Shown: positions 46,612-56,939 of the stretch, piece by piece
Layout of the letters: each line of letters begins with the position of its first letter
Position numbering within the stretch: the first letter of the stretch is position 1
DNA from: Syngnathus acus
Taxonomy: Eukaryota > Chordata > Actinopteri > Syngnathiformes > Syngnathidae
DNA length: 64,000 nt
Direction: 5' to 3'
Assembly: GCF_901709675.1 (NCBI RefSeq)
Contig: NC_051093.1
Span: forward strand, 806,001-870,000
Notes under the pieces: generated by a model
Seen by the model: the letters and a program-made list of their open reading frames with translations, nothing else
Database searches by the model: none
What the model was told of the DNA's origin: nothing
Program-made: the position numbers and the translations under genes

Positions 46612-47723
46612 GATATGTTGTAGGTGTTTTCTTGGATCTTAAAAAGGCTTTTGATACTGTAAATTATGAAATACTGTTAACAAAACTTGAAAGATATGGG
46701 ATACAAGGTATGTCACTCAATTGGTTAAACAGTTATTTATCAAACAGGACTCAATATGTGCAACTTATGGACTGTAAATCAAACCTAAAGCAGGTAAAGT
46801 GTGGGGTTCCTCAGGGCTCAATATTAGGCCCCTTGTTATTTATTTTGTATGTCAATGATATATGCAAGGTCTCCAGGTTACTCAAGGCCGTAGTTTTTGC
46901 AGATGACACAAACCTGCTTTGCAGTGGGGAGGACCTGGATCAACTATTGGATACTGTGGGAATTGAAATGGAAAAATTACAGAGTTGGTTTGACACAAAT
47001 AAACTAACACTAAATTTAAGTAAAACAAAGTATATTATATTTGGAAACCGTCCGACCAACACAGACAAAATTCTTACAATAAATAATATAGAAATAGAAA
47101 GAGTAAATGAAGTAAAATTTCTTGGAGTGCTTATAGATAATAAATTAAGTTGGAAACCACATATAATGTATATCAAATCAAAAATTTCAAAATCACTAGC
47201 AGTATTATATAAAGTAAAAGACCTTATAAATCAGTCATCATTATATTCCTTGTACTGCTCCTTCATACTCCCATACATTATGTACTGTGTGGAGGTGTGG
47301 GGCAATACATACAAAACAAACACAGATCCAATCTTCATTCTTCAAAAAAAAGCAATACGACTTGTAAATAATGCTGATTATAGAGAACCATCTAACCCTC
47401 TCTTTATTAAATTGAACTCACTGAAATACAACGACCTAGTCGACTTTAAAACCATCCAACTCATGTACAAAATAAAAAATAATCAATTACCAAACAGTAT
47501 CCAGAGGTTGTTTGAGTGGAGGGAAAGTACCCATTATTTAAGAGGAACACGTATGTTTAAAAAAGATTTGGTGAGAACAAACTTAAAGTTACATTGTATA
47601 ACAGTTAGAGGTGTGGAATTATGGAACACCAGCAGTGAAGAATTAAAGAACTGTAGTACCTTACCTAAGTTTAAAAAAATGTATAAGGACAAAATATTGA
47701 CGGGATACCGTAACATGCTGTGA
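46612..47723 (+). CDS. LINE ORF2, second part: reverse transcriptase core and C-terminus
   Basis: It begins mid-domain with FLDLKKAFDTVNYEILLTKL (first catalytic Asp), then GVPQGSILGPLLFILYVNDI and FADDTNLLC (catalytic pair). A thumb and C-terminal region ends KMYKDKILTGYRNML. No stops or frameshifts are seen, so the element was coding-intact when the RTE LINE landed in it. Confidence 0.9.
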
Positions 47724-47765
47724 AGTTGTTTAAGTTGCTTTTGTATTTTAATGAGAAAATATATA

Positions 47766-47766
<1 letters not shown>

Positions 47767-47810
<44 letters not shown>
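47767..47810. repeat. TA microsatellite in the LINE 3' UTR
   Basis: About 20 TA units shortly after the ORF2 stop. Confidence 0.9.
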
Positions 47811-47814
<4 letters not shown>

Positions 47815-48082
47815 ATATATGTTTTTTTTTCTTTAATATATTGACTATGGACAAATTCTTGACTGAATCAAATAGAAACATGTAGTTACATGGGGTAGAA
47901 TCAGATAAGCTTAGGCTTCCTTCTACTCCCTTTTTGAACAAATATGATTTTACGATAAAGGAAAATTATAATGCAATATCTTTTTTTCTTTTATGTTCTA
48001 TTGTACTATGGAGTTATAATTTTTCTGTATTTTTATTTTTTCCTGTATTTCTTTAATGTTCGAAATAAACGTTATAAGCTGG

Positions 48083-48390
48083 TGATCCACTGACAGGTGG
48101 GGGCAGGCACCGCAAGCTGGATGAGCTTCTGTTGGAGGATGTCAGGAGCGATGGTGTTGAACGCCGAGCTGAAGTCCACGAACAGGATCCTGGCGTACGT
48201 TCCTGGGGTGTCCAGGTGGTGCAGGATGTAGTGCAGTCCCATGTTGACCGCATCATCCACTGACCTGTTTGCCCGGTAGGCAAACTGGAGGGGGTCAAGC
48301 AGGGGGCCCGTGACCTCCTTCAGGTGGTTCAGCACTAACCTCTCGAAAGATTTCATGACCACAGATGTCAGTGCGACGGGTCTATAGTCT
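48083..48390 (-). pseudogene. L2-type reverse transcriptase, N-terminal piece
   Basis: It starts abruptly at IDYRPVALTS, so the copy is 5'-truncated, and includes QFAYRANRSVDDAV and the catalytic-core VDFSSAFNTI. It ends at TCQWIT, where the two-ORF LINE was inserted. Confidence 0.88.
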
Positions 48391-48703
48391 ATTGCCGCAT
48401 TTGCTCGAGGGAGAAAACGAAGAAAAACGTAAATCTTGACAATACAGGTCTTCAAAACTCTGGTTTCACCAATAAACAAAAATGCTATCAGAAAAGAAAC
48501 AAAATAAGCATTCCTTGCATTCTTCATCACTTGCTTATGCAAACGGAAAACGTTGCCACCCCGTGGCTCAAAATCAGACACTCTCGCCCTTGTGTAACTC
48601 TCAAAAAGGAACCGCTAACACAAAAACTAAAATTGGTTCCCACTTGGAAACAGAGCCTAGCTCAAAACGTTCCATATCAGTGCATTTTCTTATGGCAGCT
48701 ACA
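48391..48703. repeat. BEL left LTR, second part
   Basis: Resumes at ATTGCCGCATTTGCTCGAGG and ends GGCAGCTACA. The three bases ATT are shared by both sides of the break (38810-38812 and 48391-48393). Confidence 0.93.
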
Positions 48704-48715
48704 CTCCCACCAAAT

Positions 48716-49495
48716 CACTTGTGATTTTCTAAGGATTAGAAGGAACTACGGATTAGGTCATAAGCTAGCTGGCGCTAGGGAGGGGAGCTCTAGAGAGGGT
48801 AGACTGGAGGCTCTCATTCTGCTTCAAGCAAGGTCACAGTCTTATGTATAGGTCTCTCCAGGTAGGTTTGCTTGTTGATTCGTTTCCCAGTGTCATTTAG
48901 TCCTGAGTCGCTGATCAATAACTGTATCTTCCTCACATGACCATCTTCACTTGGGTACACTTGTGTGACCTTAGCCAGCTTCCATTCATTTCTTGGTGTA
49001 TTTTCATCCTTTATAATCACTATGTCATTGATCTTTGCATTTCTCTTCGTCTTGTTCCATTTTTCTCTTTGGACAATGCCTATGATCGTGATTTCTGCTT
49101 CTTTTCACTTGTGATTTTCTAAGGATTAGAAGGAACTAAGGATTAGGTCATAAGCTAGCTGGCGCTAGGGAGGGGAGCTCTAGAGAGGGTAGACTGGAGG
49201 CTCTCATTCTGCTTCAAGCAAGGTCACAGTCTTATGTATAGGTCTCTCCAGGTAGGTTTGCTTGTTGATTCGTTTCCCAGTGTCATTTAGTCCTGAGTCG
49301 CTGATCAATAACTGTATTTTCCTCACATGACCATCTTCACTTGGGTACACTTGTGTGACCTTAGCCAGCTTCCATTCATTTCTTGGTGTATTTTCATCCT
49401 TTATAATCACTATGTCATTGATCTTTGCATTTCTCTTCGTCTTGTTCCATTTTTCTCTTTGGACAATGCCTATGATCGTGATTTCTGCTTCTTTT
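48716..49495. repeat. 390-bp tandem duplication at the 3' end of the BEL coding region
   Basis: The block from CACTTGTGATTTTCTAAGGA through GATCGTGATTTCTGCTTCTT is present at 48716-49105 and again at 49106-49495 with only a few base differences. It covers the last 97 or so codons of the polyprotein and the following bases. The outer copy therefore holds a detached second C-terminus (48814-49020, minus). Confidence 0.93.
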
Positions 49496-52400
49496 CTTTC
49501 TTCGAGACTCGTGGCTTCATTGATTCTTTCTGTCAGACCCTTGAGCTCTTTGACACGTCGTTTGAGTCTAGCGATGGCTTTGACTAACATCATCCAGCTG
49601 GAGAACTTCTGGAAGCGATCAAGCAGTGAGTCTTCCGTCGTCAAGGTCTTGCCCACGAAGGCCTTTCGAACTTCAGTGTCTTCTGCTAACATCTCTCCCA
49701 CCTTGATGTCTCCGCTGGGAAGTTCTTCACGCCAGAGAAATTCGGGGCCAGTAAACCAGTTAGACTCGATGAGCTCTTTTGCCCTGAGACCCCTTGATGC
49801 GTGGTCTGCAGGGTTTTCTTCTGAAGCCACATATCTCCATTGACTGGGCTTGGTACTGTTCTTGATTCGCTGAATGCGGTTGGCCACGAATACATGAAAT
49901 CTTCTGGCGTCGTTGTTGATATATCCAAGCACGACCTTTGAGTCTGTCCAAAAGATTTCCTGAGCATCTTCTATTTCCAACTCCCTTTTCAGCAGGTCGC
50001 TAGTCCGCACAGCAACAACAGCTGCGGACAGCTCAAGTCTTGGCACTGTAGTTACCTTCGTGGGGGTAACTCTTGCCTTGGCCATGACCAAGGAACAGTG
50101 GATTTGTCCGGATGTGTCTATTGCTCTCAGGTAAGAACACTCTCCGTAGCCTGTGACACTTGCATCTGAGAAATGATGAAGTTCATATCTTTGGAACTCT
50201 TTGAAACTGTCTGGTAGGTAGCATCGTTGAATCTTGATGTCAGCGAGGTTCTGTAGGTCTAGGAACCAAGATTCCCATTGTGGCCGTAAATCATCAGGTA
50301 AAGGCTCATCCCATCCGATCTTGTCACGGCACATCTGCTGTAGTATTTGTTTTCCAACGAGAATGAAAGGTGCTACAAACCCGAGTGGGTCAAAAATAGA
50401 GGCTACCATCGACAACACTCCTCTTCTAGAGAGCGGACGCTCCTTGACCACTACTCTGAATTGGAACTGGTCGGAGGCAACACACCACTCGACACCCAGA
50501 GCCCTCTCAATCTGCGGCTCGCCTTTGGCTAAGTCTTGATTAAGTACTATTTCAGCACACTCTTCTTTGGGAATCGATGCAAGTACTTTCTGGCGATTGG
50601 AGATGAACTTGTGAATTCGCAGCTTGCCATTACTGCAGATTTCTCTTGCTTCAGCGACTAACTGTATTGCTTCTTCTTCAGTTGTCACACTTGTTAGTCC
50701 ATCATCCACATAGAAGTTTCTTTCTATGAATCTAATGGATGTTTCTTTGAAGTGACCTTGTCCTTGTGCAGCGATGTGTTTGAGGCCATAGTTCGCGCAG
50801 CCGGGTGATGAGGCCGCCCCAAACAGGTGTACTTTCATGCGGTAGACCGCTGGTTCTGACTGTAGGTCGCCGTCTTCCCACCACAGAAACCTCAAATAGT
50901 CTCTGTCCTCTGGTCTGACATGAAACTGATGGAACATGCGTTCCACATCACACATGATCGCTACTGGACCCTTGCGAAAGCGACAGAGCACGCCTACCAA
51001 GGTGTTTGTCAGTTCCGGTCCGGTAAGCAGGTGGTCATTCAGTGACATGCCTTGGAACTTGGCTGAGCAGTCGAACACGACCCGTATCTTCCCAGGTTTA
51101 TGAGGGTGATACACCCCGTGATGAGGAATGTACCAGGACGGGCTTTTGTCAAGTTGTTCTTCTGTGACTTTCTCTGCATCTCCGCGTGCAATCATCTCAC
51201 TCATGAAGGTCTTGTCGTCCTTCCGATATTGCTCGTCCCTCTCCAATCTCTTTCTGAGACACTTGAGACGGTGATCTGCACAGATTCTGTTCTGTGGCAG
51301 GCTTGGCCTTTCTTCTTTAAATGGGAGAGGCATTTCGCAACGTCCGTCTGGCTTCGCTTTGATTCCTTCCTCCATTATGGATAGAAAACGTAGATCTTCC
51401 TGTGAGAAATGAGCATCTTCGGCTACTCTTTCGTTGAAGTCTGATTCGAGTGCCTTAATGACTTCTGGTGGTGTGATGACTTCCTTGATTTGTGTTCGAT
51501 ATATGTATCGTACTTCACTTGGTTGATAAGCCTGTGACTCAATGTGTGGAGTCACTTGTTTCACAACGATCCTGTGGCTGCTTCCAATTGCATCTCCATA
51601 ATCGACGCAGGGATCTGCACAGCCAACTATACTCCAGCCCAAGTCTGTTCGTTGAGCGAAAGGCTCATTATCTTTTCCTGACACCACTTCTCTGGGCAAC
51701 AGGGCCTGAGAACAGTTGTAGCCTATGAGCAGGCCAATCTCACAGTCACATAAAGGAGTGATCTCTCCAGCAAGGTGCTCTAGGTGAGGCCATGATCTTG
51801 CTGTCTCAGGTATGGGGACATGACTTAGGTTTGCAGGAATAAACTCTCTTGTGTAGGTTACTGGGAGAGATATTTTCCTTGTCTCATTATAACCTCTGAC
51901 CTGCAATCCAGTTAACTTCGGACTCTGGATGACGGTATCTTTGGATGACATCGTGGAGAGCTTTAATTGCACAGGCTGTTTCTTTGTAACTAACACTTCT
52001 GCCGTTTCTTGCAGGACGAAGGTGGTGTCGCTTTGGTTGTCCAATAGAGCGTATACGAGCACTTCCTGCTCTGGATTACTTGCTGTGGACAGCCATACAG
52101 GAACAACTGTGGAGGAATAGGTGCTCCTCTTGTCTTGCACCACTCTGTTAGCTGTTGCCTCTACTGGTGTCTCTTCTTTCTCTTCAGACTCTGATAAGTC
52201 TTCCTTCTCCTTTGTGCGCTCCTTTTTCTTAAAGCGTCTCCCACTCTCCTTTCTTTCGCCATCCTCTTGTTCTTTCCTATCGTCTTCCCTTGGACGATTT
52301 TCATGTAGACATGTTGGATGCTTCCCTTTGCATGTCTCACAAATGCTTCTCTTCTCACAGTTCTTGGACTGATGTCCTGATTTCAAACATCCAAAGCAGA

Positions 52401-54267
52401 GCTTGTTTGTTTTCACAAACTTGACTCGTTCTGCAGTTGTCTCTTTCAAGAACCTTCGACATGTCTGTAAGCCATGATTTGACTTCTCACAGAATACACA
52501 TCCTTTAGCATCTGTTTTCTCTTCAGAGCTACTTGCTAGCACCTTAGCACCAACACTTCGTGTTTTTTGTGGCTTCTCCTTTCCACCATCTCCAGACTTC
52601 AGAGCGTGAAGGGAGGTAATCGGATTACAAGCTATATCGGCTTCCTCTGTGACGAATTCCACGAACTGATCGAAGCTGGGGAAAGTCTCATTTTCCTTTT
52701 CCATCCTGGTCACCCTTCGGTTCCATCTTGCTGTAAGCCAGTCGGGGAGCTTGAAGAGCATTCGTTGGTTTTCACCACAGTCGTTAAGGACCTCCAGGCT
52801 CTTTATTTGCGACATGGCTGCTTGACAGCCTTGAAGGAAGTCTGAGAACTCTCGTAGCTGAATGCTTTCCTTGGGTCCTATCTTTGGCCATGAGGCCAGC
52901 TTATCTCTGAAAGCCTTAGCAACCATAAAGGAGCTTCCATATCTTTTTTCCAGGACATCGAGCGCTGTCTGATAGGCTGCATCTGTTCCCAGAAGGAAGT
53001 ATCCCTCAATGGCTTTCCTTGCTGGTCCGCCAACATATTTTTGTAGGTAGTAGATTTTTTCGTTCGCTGGTATATTCTTTCTGCCTATCAGCGTTTGAAA
53101 GGACATTTTCCAGCCCTTGTACTTTAGTGGATCTCCACTGAAAACAGCAGGCTCTGGTGCTGGGAGACGGCTTACACTGAAGGACTCTGCTAGTACCTTG
53201 GCGAAATCAGTTGTGCTATCCTCTTTGGGAGTAGTTATAGAAGATTGCATCCTTGTGATTAGTTGTGGCGTGACAGCAGGTTTTGAGTCGAATGTAAGCC
53301 TTTCTCGTTTGGGCTTATAATCCTTGAATAGATCCAGCAAGTCTGAGGTTGAGCCTTGTTCTTGTTTATACACTTCTAGTTTGTCCTTGGCGGCATTCAT
53401 CTTTTTTATGGTCTCTAAGCGTTCTATCTTTCTGCGCTTTTCTTCCAAGACCTGTTTATTTGCAGCACATTCTTCTTCTTGTTGTGCAAGCCTTTGTCTA
53501 CATTGCTCTTCTTCTTGTGCACGTTCCCTTTTTTGTCGCACAAGCCTTTGTCTGTACTCAGCTTCTAGGTTTCTGAGTTCACGTTCCTCACGCTCCACTT
53601 GCTCTTGGACTTCCAAAGTGCCTTCATTTGCTGCTAATTCTGCTGCAGCTTCACTTATTTTTGAAGATTTACATGAGGATTTACTTGAGAGTGATGATCT
53701 TGAGCTTGCACTGCATGCTTCTGATACTTCTAATGAGAACACAGAGCCAGTCTCAAACCACTCTATTTCTTGCTCGTTATCTTTGTCTTGGAGATGATTC
53801 CAAGCATGCTCTAATATCTGCCTTGAGACAGAGTCGCAGGTGTCTGTTCGACGGCGTGTCTCTTTATCAGGGATTATGCATTTGTGCAGGTCTTCGTACG
53901 CCTGCTGTACATCATTTGATGCTTCCTTTATCTTGTTGATGAGAGTTTGTAGGTTCTCTTGAGAAGAGGCTCCCTCTATCTCCTTCCTTGATTTCTTAGC
54001 AAGAATCTTCCACTTGTCATAGGTACGTGAGAAACGATGTTGGAGACCTTTGAGTTTAGTCTCTTCGAGTTCTTGTCCCTTCTCAGTGAGCTTTCTCGAT
54101 CTTTCACTTCTTCTTATTTCATCTTCTGGGGCAGGTTGTTTGCCTTCACTTATTTCAGTCTCCCCCTTAAGAGTTTTATCTGCTTGCTCACTATCAGCAT
54201 CCTCAATGCCTTCTAAGATTGGAGTTATCCCTTCTATCTTGGACACATCCATTTTAGGAAGTCTCAT
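49204..54267 (-). CDS. BEL/Pao gag-pol polyprotein lacking integrase
   Basis: A single 1687-residue frame. The first third is a charged coiled-coil Gag with a DUF1759-type core (YKGWKMSFQTLIGRKNIPAN). Zinc knuckles follow at about 588-655 (CVFC..., CFGCLKSGHQSKNC). The aspartic protease (ALLDNQSDTTFV) is near 740. The reverse transcriptase (VFDCSAKFQGMSLND, FYVDDGLTSV near 1184) and RNase H-like region (HHFSDASVTGYGECSYLR, WTDSKVVLGYI, about 1360-1445) come next. The C-terminal DUF5641 segment (DENTPRNEWKLAKVTQVYPS) is last. In BEL elements a His2Cys2 and integrase core of some 300-400 residues separates the last two. Here IVQRE runs straight into KWNKTKRN, so the integrase is deleted in frame. 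Confidence 0.9.
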   Translation of the reverse strand: MRLPKMDVSKIEGITPILEGIEDADSEQADKTLKGETEISEGKQPAPEDEIRRSERSRKLTEKGQELEETKLKGLQHRFSRTYDKWKILAKKSRKEIEGASSQENLQTLINKIKEASNDVQQAYEDLHKCIIPDKETRRRTDTCDSVSRQILEHAWNHLQDKDNEQEIEWFETGSVFSLEVSEACSASSRSSLSSKSSCKSSKISEAAAELAANEGTLEVQEQVEREERELRNLEAEYRQRLVRQKRERAQEEEQCRQRLAQQEEECAANKQVLEEKRRKIERLETIKKMNAAKDKLEVYKQEQGSTSDLLDLFKDYKPKRERLTFDSKPAVTPQLITRMQSSITTPKEDSTTDFAKVLAESFSVSRLPAPEPAVFSGDPLKYKGWKMSFQTLIGRKNIPANEKIYYLQKYVGGPARKAIEGYFLLGTDAAYQTALDVLEKRYGSSFMVAKAFRDKLASWPKIGPKESIQLREFSDFLQGCQAAMSQIKSLEVLNDCGENQRMLFKLPDWLTARWNRRVTRMEKENETFPSFDQFVEFVTEEADIACNPITSLHALKSGDGGKEKPQKTRSVGAKVLASSSEEKTDAKGCVFCEKSNHGLQTCRRFLKETTAERVKFVKTNKLCFGCLKSGHQSKNCEKRSICETCKGKHPTCLHENRPREDDRKEQEDGERKESGRRFKKKERTKEKEDLSESEEKEETPVEATANRVVQDKRSTYSSTVVPVWLSTASNPEQEVLVYALLDNQSDTTFVLQETAEVLVTKKQPVQLKLSTMSSKDTVIQSPKLTGLQVRGYNETRKISLPVTYTREFIPANLSHVPIPETARSWPHLEHLAGEITPLCDCEIGLLIGYNCSQALLPREVVSGKDNEPFAQRTDLGWSIVGCADPCVDYGDAIGSSHRIVVKQVTPHIESQAYQPSEVRYIYRTQIKEVITPPEVIKALESDFNERVAEDAHFSQEDLRFLSIMEEGIKAKPDGRCEMPLPFKEERPSLPQNRICADHRLKCLRKRLERDEQYRKDDKTFMSEMIARGDAEKVTEEQLDKSPSWYIPHHGVYHPHKPGKIRVVFDCSAKFQGMSLNDHLLTGPELTNTLVGVLCRFRKGPVAIMCDVERMFHQFHVRPEDRDYLRFLWWEDGDLQSEPAVYRMKVHLFGAASSPGCANYGLKHIAAQGQGHFKETSIRFIERNFYVDDGLTSVTTEEEAIQLVAEAREICSNGKLRIHKFISNRQKVLASIPKEECAEIVLNQDLAKGEPQIERALGVEWCVASDQFQFRVVVKERPLSRRGVLSMVASIFDPLGFVAPFILVGKQILQQMCRDKIGWDEPLPDDLRPQWESWFLDLQNLADIKIQRCYLPDSFKEFQRYELHHFSDASVTGYGECSYLRAIDTSGQIHCSLVMAKARVTPTKVTTVPRLELSAAVVAVRTSDLLKRELEIEDAQEIFWTDSKVVLGYINNDARRFHVFVANRIQRIKNSTKPSQWRYVASEENPADHASRGLRAKELIESNWFTGPEFLWREELPSGDIKVGEMLAEDTEVRKAFVGKTLTTEDSLLDRFQKFSSWMMLVKAIARLKRRVKELKGLTERINEATSLEERKEAEITIIGIVQREKWNKTKRNAKINDIVIIKDENTPRNEWKLAKVTQVYPSEDGHVRKIQLLISDSGLNDTGKRINKQTYLERPIHKTVTLLEAE

Positions 54268-54925
54268 GAACTCAGTATTTATTAAGATTATTAATTTATC
54301 TATTATTTTTTATTACGATTTTGCATGAAATTTAAGCTATATGAACTGATTTTCTTTAAACTCAAGTATAAATCTGATTTACTAATGTAATGATGTTATA
54401 GTTTTATCACTTGACTACAGTAGGCTATCTTGAATTACTACTGACTCCTGTAATTTACTTTATCAACCAACCTGTCTAATATATTGACTAAATGTACAAT
54501 AAACTTAATTTTCATTGCAATGACTTAATCACTTAAATGTTGTTCTACACCTTTAAATGTTCGCAAATGAACTTGTTTTCAAATGCTATGAATGGTCGTT
54601 CACACCTCAATCAGACATTACTAGGTGCAAATAAGCAAGCACTTAAACCTTACAACATGCACACATCACCATAACATTGCACAATTTAGCACTTGTAGGT
54701 CCCTTTACAGCAATTGAGGCTAGTCCACCTTTAAACATTTAACTTGTTCAAATGTTTACTTATTGTTGACTGGCACCCAAAGCTCTCTGGACTCAGGTAG
54801 CTACTTGTGTAGGCAGATGAATGTACAGTCTCTTATCTGTCCGATGGAAGAGGTGAGTGAAGTGACTTGCTTGTAGCTCTGCCGAACACCGTCTTGTTCT
54901 GGCGCCGGGCTGGTTGAGTTCTCAC

Positions 54926-55500
54926 TGTAGCTCCCTCTTGTCAATCAGGCGTACAAGCAGTTCTTCAAAACGGGCATTTATTCAACTCCTTCTCCACACA
55001 CATGCCGTGAGAACTAAAAGACATAAAGACTATTAACATAAAACGTTCTCACAGAGAACAATAAACGTTACACACAAAATAACTTAAATCTGCTCATGCA
55101 CTTAAAACACATTCGTCATGTTCTTGCTAACATAACATAGCATGGCTAACATCATGGCTAACAGCTAATATGACAAAGGATTACCTCATTGCCGCATTTG
55201 CTCGAGGGAGAAAACGAAGAAAAACGTAAATCTTGACAATACAGGTCTTCAAAACTCTGGTTTCACCAATAAACAAAAATGCTATCAGAAAAGAAACAAA
55301 ATAAGCATTCCTTGCATTCTTCATCACTTGCTTATGCAAACGGAAAACGTTGCCACCCCGTGGCTCAAAATCAGACACTCTCGCCCTTGTGTAACTCTCA
55401 AAAAGGAACCGCTAACACAAAAACTAAAATTGGTTCCCACTTGGAAACAGAGCCTAGCTCAAAACGTTCCATATCAGTGCATTTTCTTATGGCAGCTACA
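54926..55500. repeat. BEL right LTR (5' LTR of the element)
   Basis: Uninterrupted 575-bp LTR, TG...CA bounded, followed by the ATCAA target duplication. Confidence 0.93.
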
Positions 55501-55556
55501 ATCAATGTCGGCATAACGTGTGTCGGCTGGCAATGGCATAGCAGCAATGCTGTCTG

Positions 55557-55577
55557 TCACTCACTCACTCACTCACT
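55557..55577. repeat. TCAC short tandem repeat
   Basis: Five CACT/TCAC units in host-element sequence. Confidence 0.8.
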
Positions 55578-56259
55578 CTTGAATTTTCGTGAACGACCAA
55601 GACCAGTGAGCGAACGAATCCTGACTTTCTCGTTCGCGAACGAGTCAATGACTGAACTGCCTTCCCGTGCATCAACGGATCAATCAGTGAACGTGTTGCG
55701 TCTCCTGGCGTGAACTATGTAAACCAGAATGTAGATTTACGATTTACTTATACAGTGGTGCCTCGGTTTTCGACCACAATCCGTTCCAGAAGGCTGTTCG
55801 AGAAGTGAATCGTTCGAATTCCGAATCATGTTTTCCCATTAAAAATAATTCCAAGCAAAAAAAAAAAAAAAAAACGCCTTTTTTAAGCATTTTTTCATTT
55901 GCGCATTTTTGTCCAATCGCGCAACTGTAGCGCACCGCCGAACGCGCAACCGGTGCGCGCCGCTGACCGCGCAACTGCACCGCGCTGGTCGCTCAGTGTC
56001 GCATTGCTTTAGGAGCGTCTTTGTGTTTTAGGATGGCTTTACTGCTTCCTTTTGCTTCCTTTGGAGGCATGATTAGAGTTGATGCAATCCTCAGAGTAAC
56101 GAGAACGTAATAACGAACGGAATCAGTTGGCATGCGGGTCCTCTCGGCTCATCTCGCGAGGTTCGACAACCGAATTTCACAAAATGATTCCCGAGCGCGG
56201 CACCGCTGCTGCTCACTGCTCCCCTCTCCCCCAGGGGATGGATCAAAATCACACGGGGA

Positions 56260-56939
56260 CAGGGCCGGTTCTAGGAATGCACATAAGAGGGGGCAGTCAG
56301 AAATGTGAAGGGGGCATGTTGTTTTTTTTGTTGTTGTTTTTTTTACACATTTTTAACACTGTTAGTGTTTTCTTCACGGCAGTTGTTAGCTGTGTGTCCA
56401 GATTTCAACCTGGAGAAGTGGATTGCACTCTGTCAGGCCTCTACACTAAGACCTGTCCAGTTTGGGTGTCCCACCTGAAGATTAAAGCTTCTGCTGGTAT
56501 TGCTCTTAGGGTCACTGAGGCACGCAAACCCCCTGACCACAATAAGGTGGCAATCTCTCAGGGGGGGGAACATATAATATGAATGTTAATTTAACTATTA
56601 TTTGAGTTGTCGTTAATCATTAGTTATATCACGGGTCATTACGACGAGTTTGGTGGAGTTTTTACTGCTTCTTCCAACTCCTACCGCGCTGACTGTAACT
56701 TGACACTCTCTGGCTGCGTCTTGCCTCATTTGCATACTCACAGTGATTGGATGTTTACGGAGGGGCGCGGAGTCCTGACAGCAGGCTGTGTGAGGACACA
56801 CACTGCACCGACATGAGAGAAGAGAGGGGGCTGATGAACTATCAGCGGATTTTCGACTTCTAAAAGTTTGATTCGAGGGGGCAGGACATCTGTTTGAGGG
56901 GGCGTTGCCCCCTCTTGCCCCTGCGTAGAGCCGGCACTG
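56260..56939. mobile_element. hAT-type non-autonomous element
   Basis: The ends are CAGGGCCGGTTCTAG and CGTAGAGCCGGCACTG. The 8-bp target duplication CACGGGGA is exact (56252-56259, 56940-56947). The undivided repeat near 29945 shows the single-copy target. No transposase remains. Confidence 0.92.
56395..56570 (-). repeat. RTE-like LINE 5' UTR fragment inside the hAT element
   Basis: Read on the minus strand it has the form CCCCTGAGAGATTGCCACCT followed by TTATTGTGGTCAGGGGGTTTG. This parallels the RTE 5' end at 43307 (TCACCTTATCGTGGTGGAGG). It appears to be the start of a related RTE subfamily; no coding part is present. Confidence 0.6.

Larger units (their letters stand above)
39873..48080 (+). 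mobile_element. two-ORF non-LTR retrotransposon (Jockey/CR1/L2 supergroup), split by an RTE LINE
   Basis: GGT at 39870-39872 and 48081-48083 flanks the element inside the L2 reverse transcriptase frame. A GC-rich 5' UTR (to about 40546) is followed by ORF1 (40547-41251) and ORF2 (41338 onward, resuming at 46612 and ending at 47723). The 3' UTR carries a TA microsatellite and ends AATAAACGTTATAAGCT. Without its insert it is about 4.9 kb and apparently full-length. The clade is uncertain. Confidence 0.88.
38813..48390 (-). mobile_element. L2-type LINE, 5'-truncated, split by another LINE
   Basis: The minus strand encodes the reverse transcriptase in two pieces. The N-terminal piece is at about 48083-48390 (DYRPVALTSVVMKSFERL, VDFSSAFNTI). 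The C-terminal piece is at about 39022-39872 (NTGAPQGCVLSPLLFSLYTN, YADDTTLIGL, SRTRKCARNISTDPSHPG). The 3' end is a short heptamer repeat, TTGAATC-like, at 38813-38836. The insertion site is within the BEL left LTR. The element is truncated in the reverse transcriptase, so it lacked an endonuclease from the start. Confidence 0.9.
38536..55500 (-). mobile_element. BEL/Pao LTR retrotransposon, with later insertions in one LTR
   Basis: LTRs begin TGTAGC and end GCTACA. A 5-bp target duplication ATCAA lies at 38531-38535 and 55501-55505. The right LTR (5' LTR in element orientation) is 54926-55500, 575 bp. The left LTR is 38536-38812 continued at 48394-48703 and differs mainly by one extra 12-bp unit, so the insertion is fairly young. 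The coding region is on the minus strand. It is inserted in the hAT-like host and is itself host to an L2-type LINE. Confidence 0.93.

Noticed and set aside
53324-53797. 157-codon plus-strand frame
   Set aside because: Antisense shadow of the charged coiled-coil part of the BEL polyprotein.
49204-54267. 1687-codon frame as a host coiled-coil protein
   Set aside because: Gag, protease, reverse transcriptase and RNase H modules between LTRs identify it as a BEL/Pao element.
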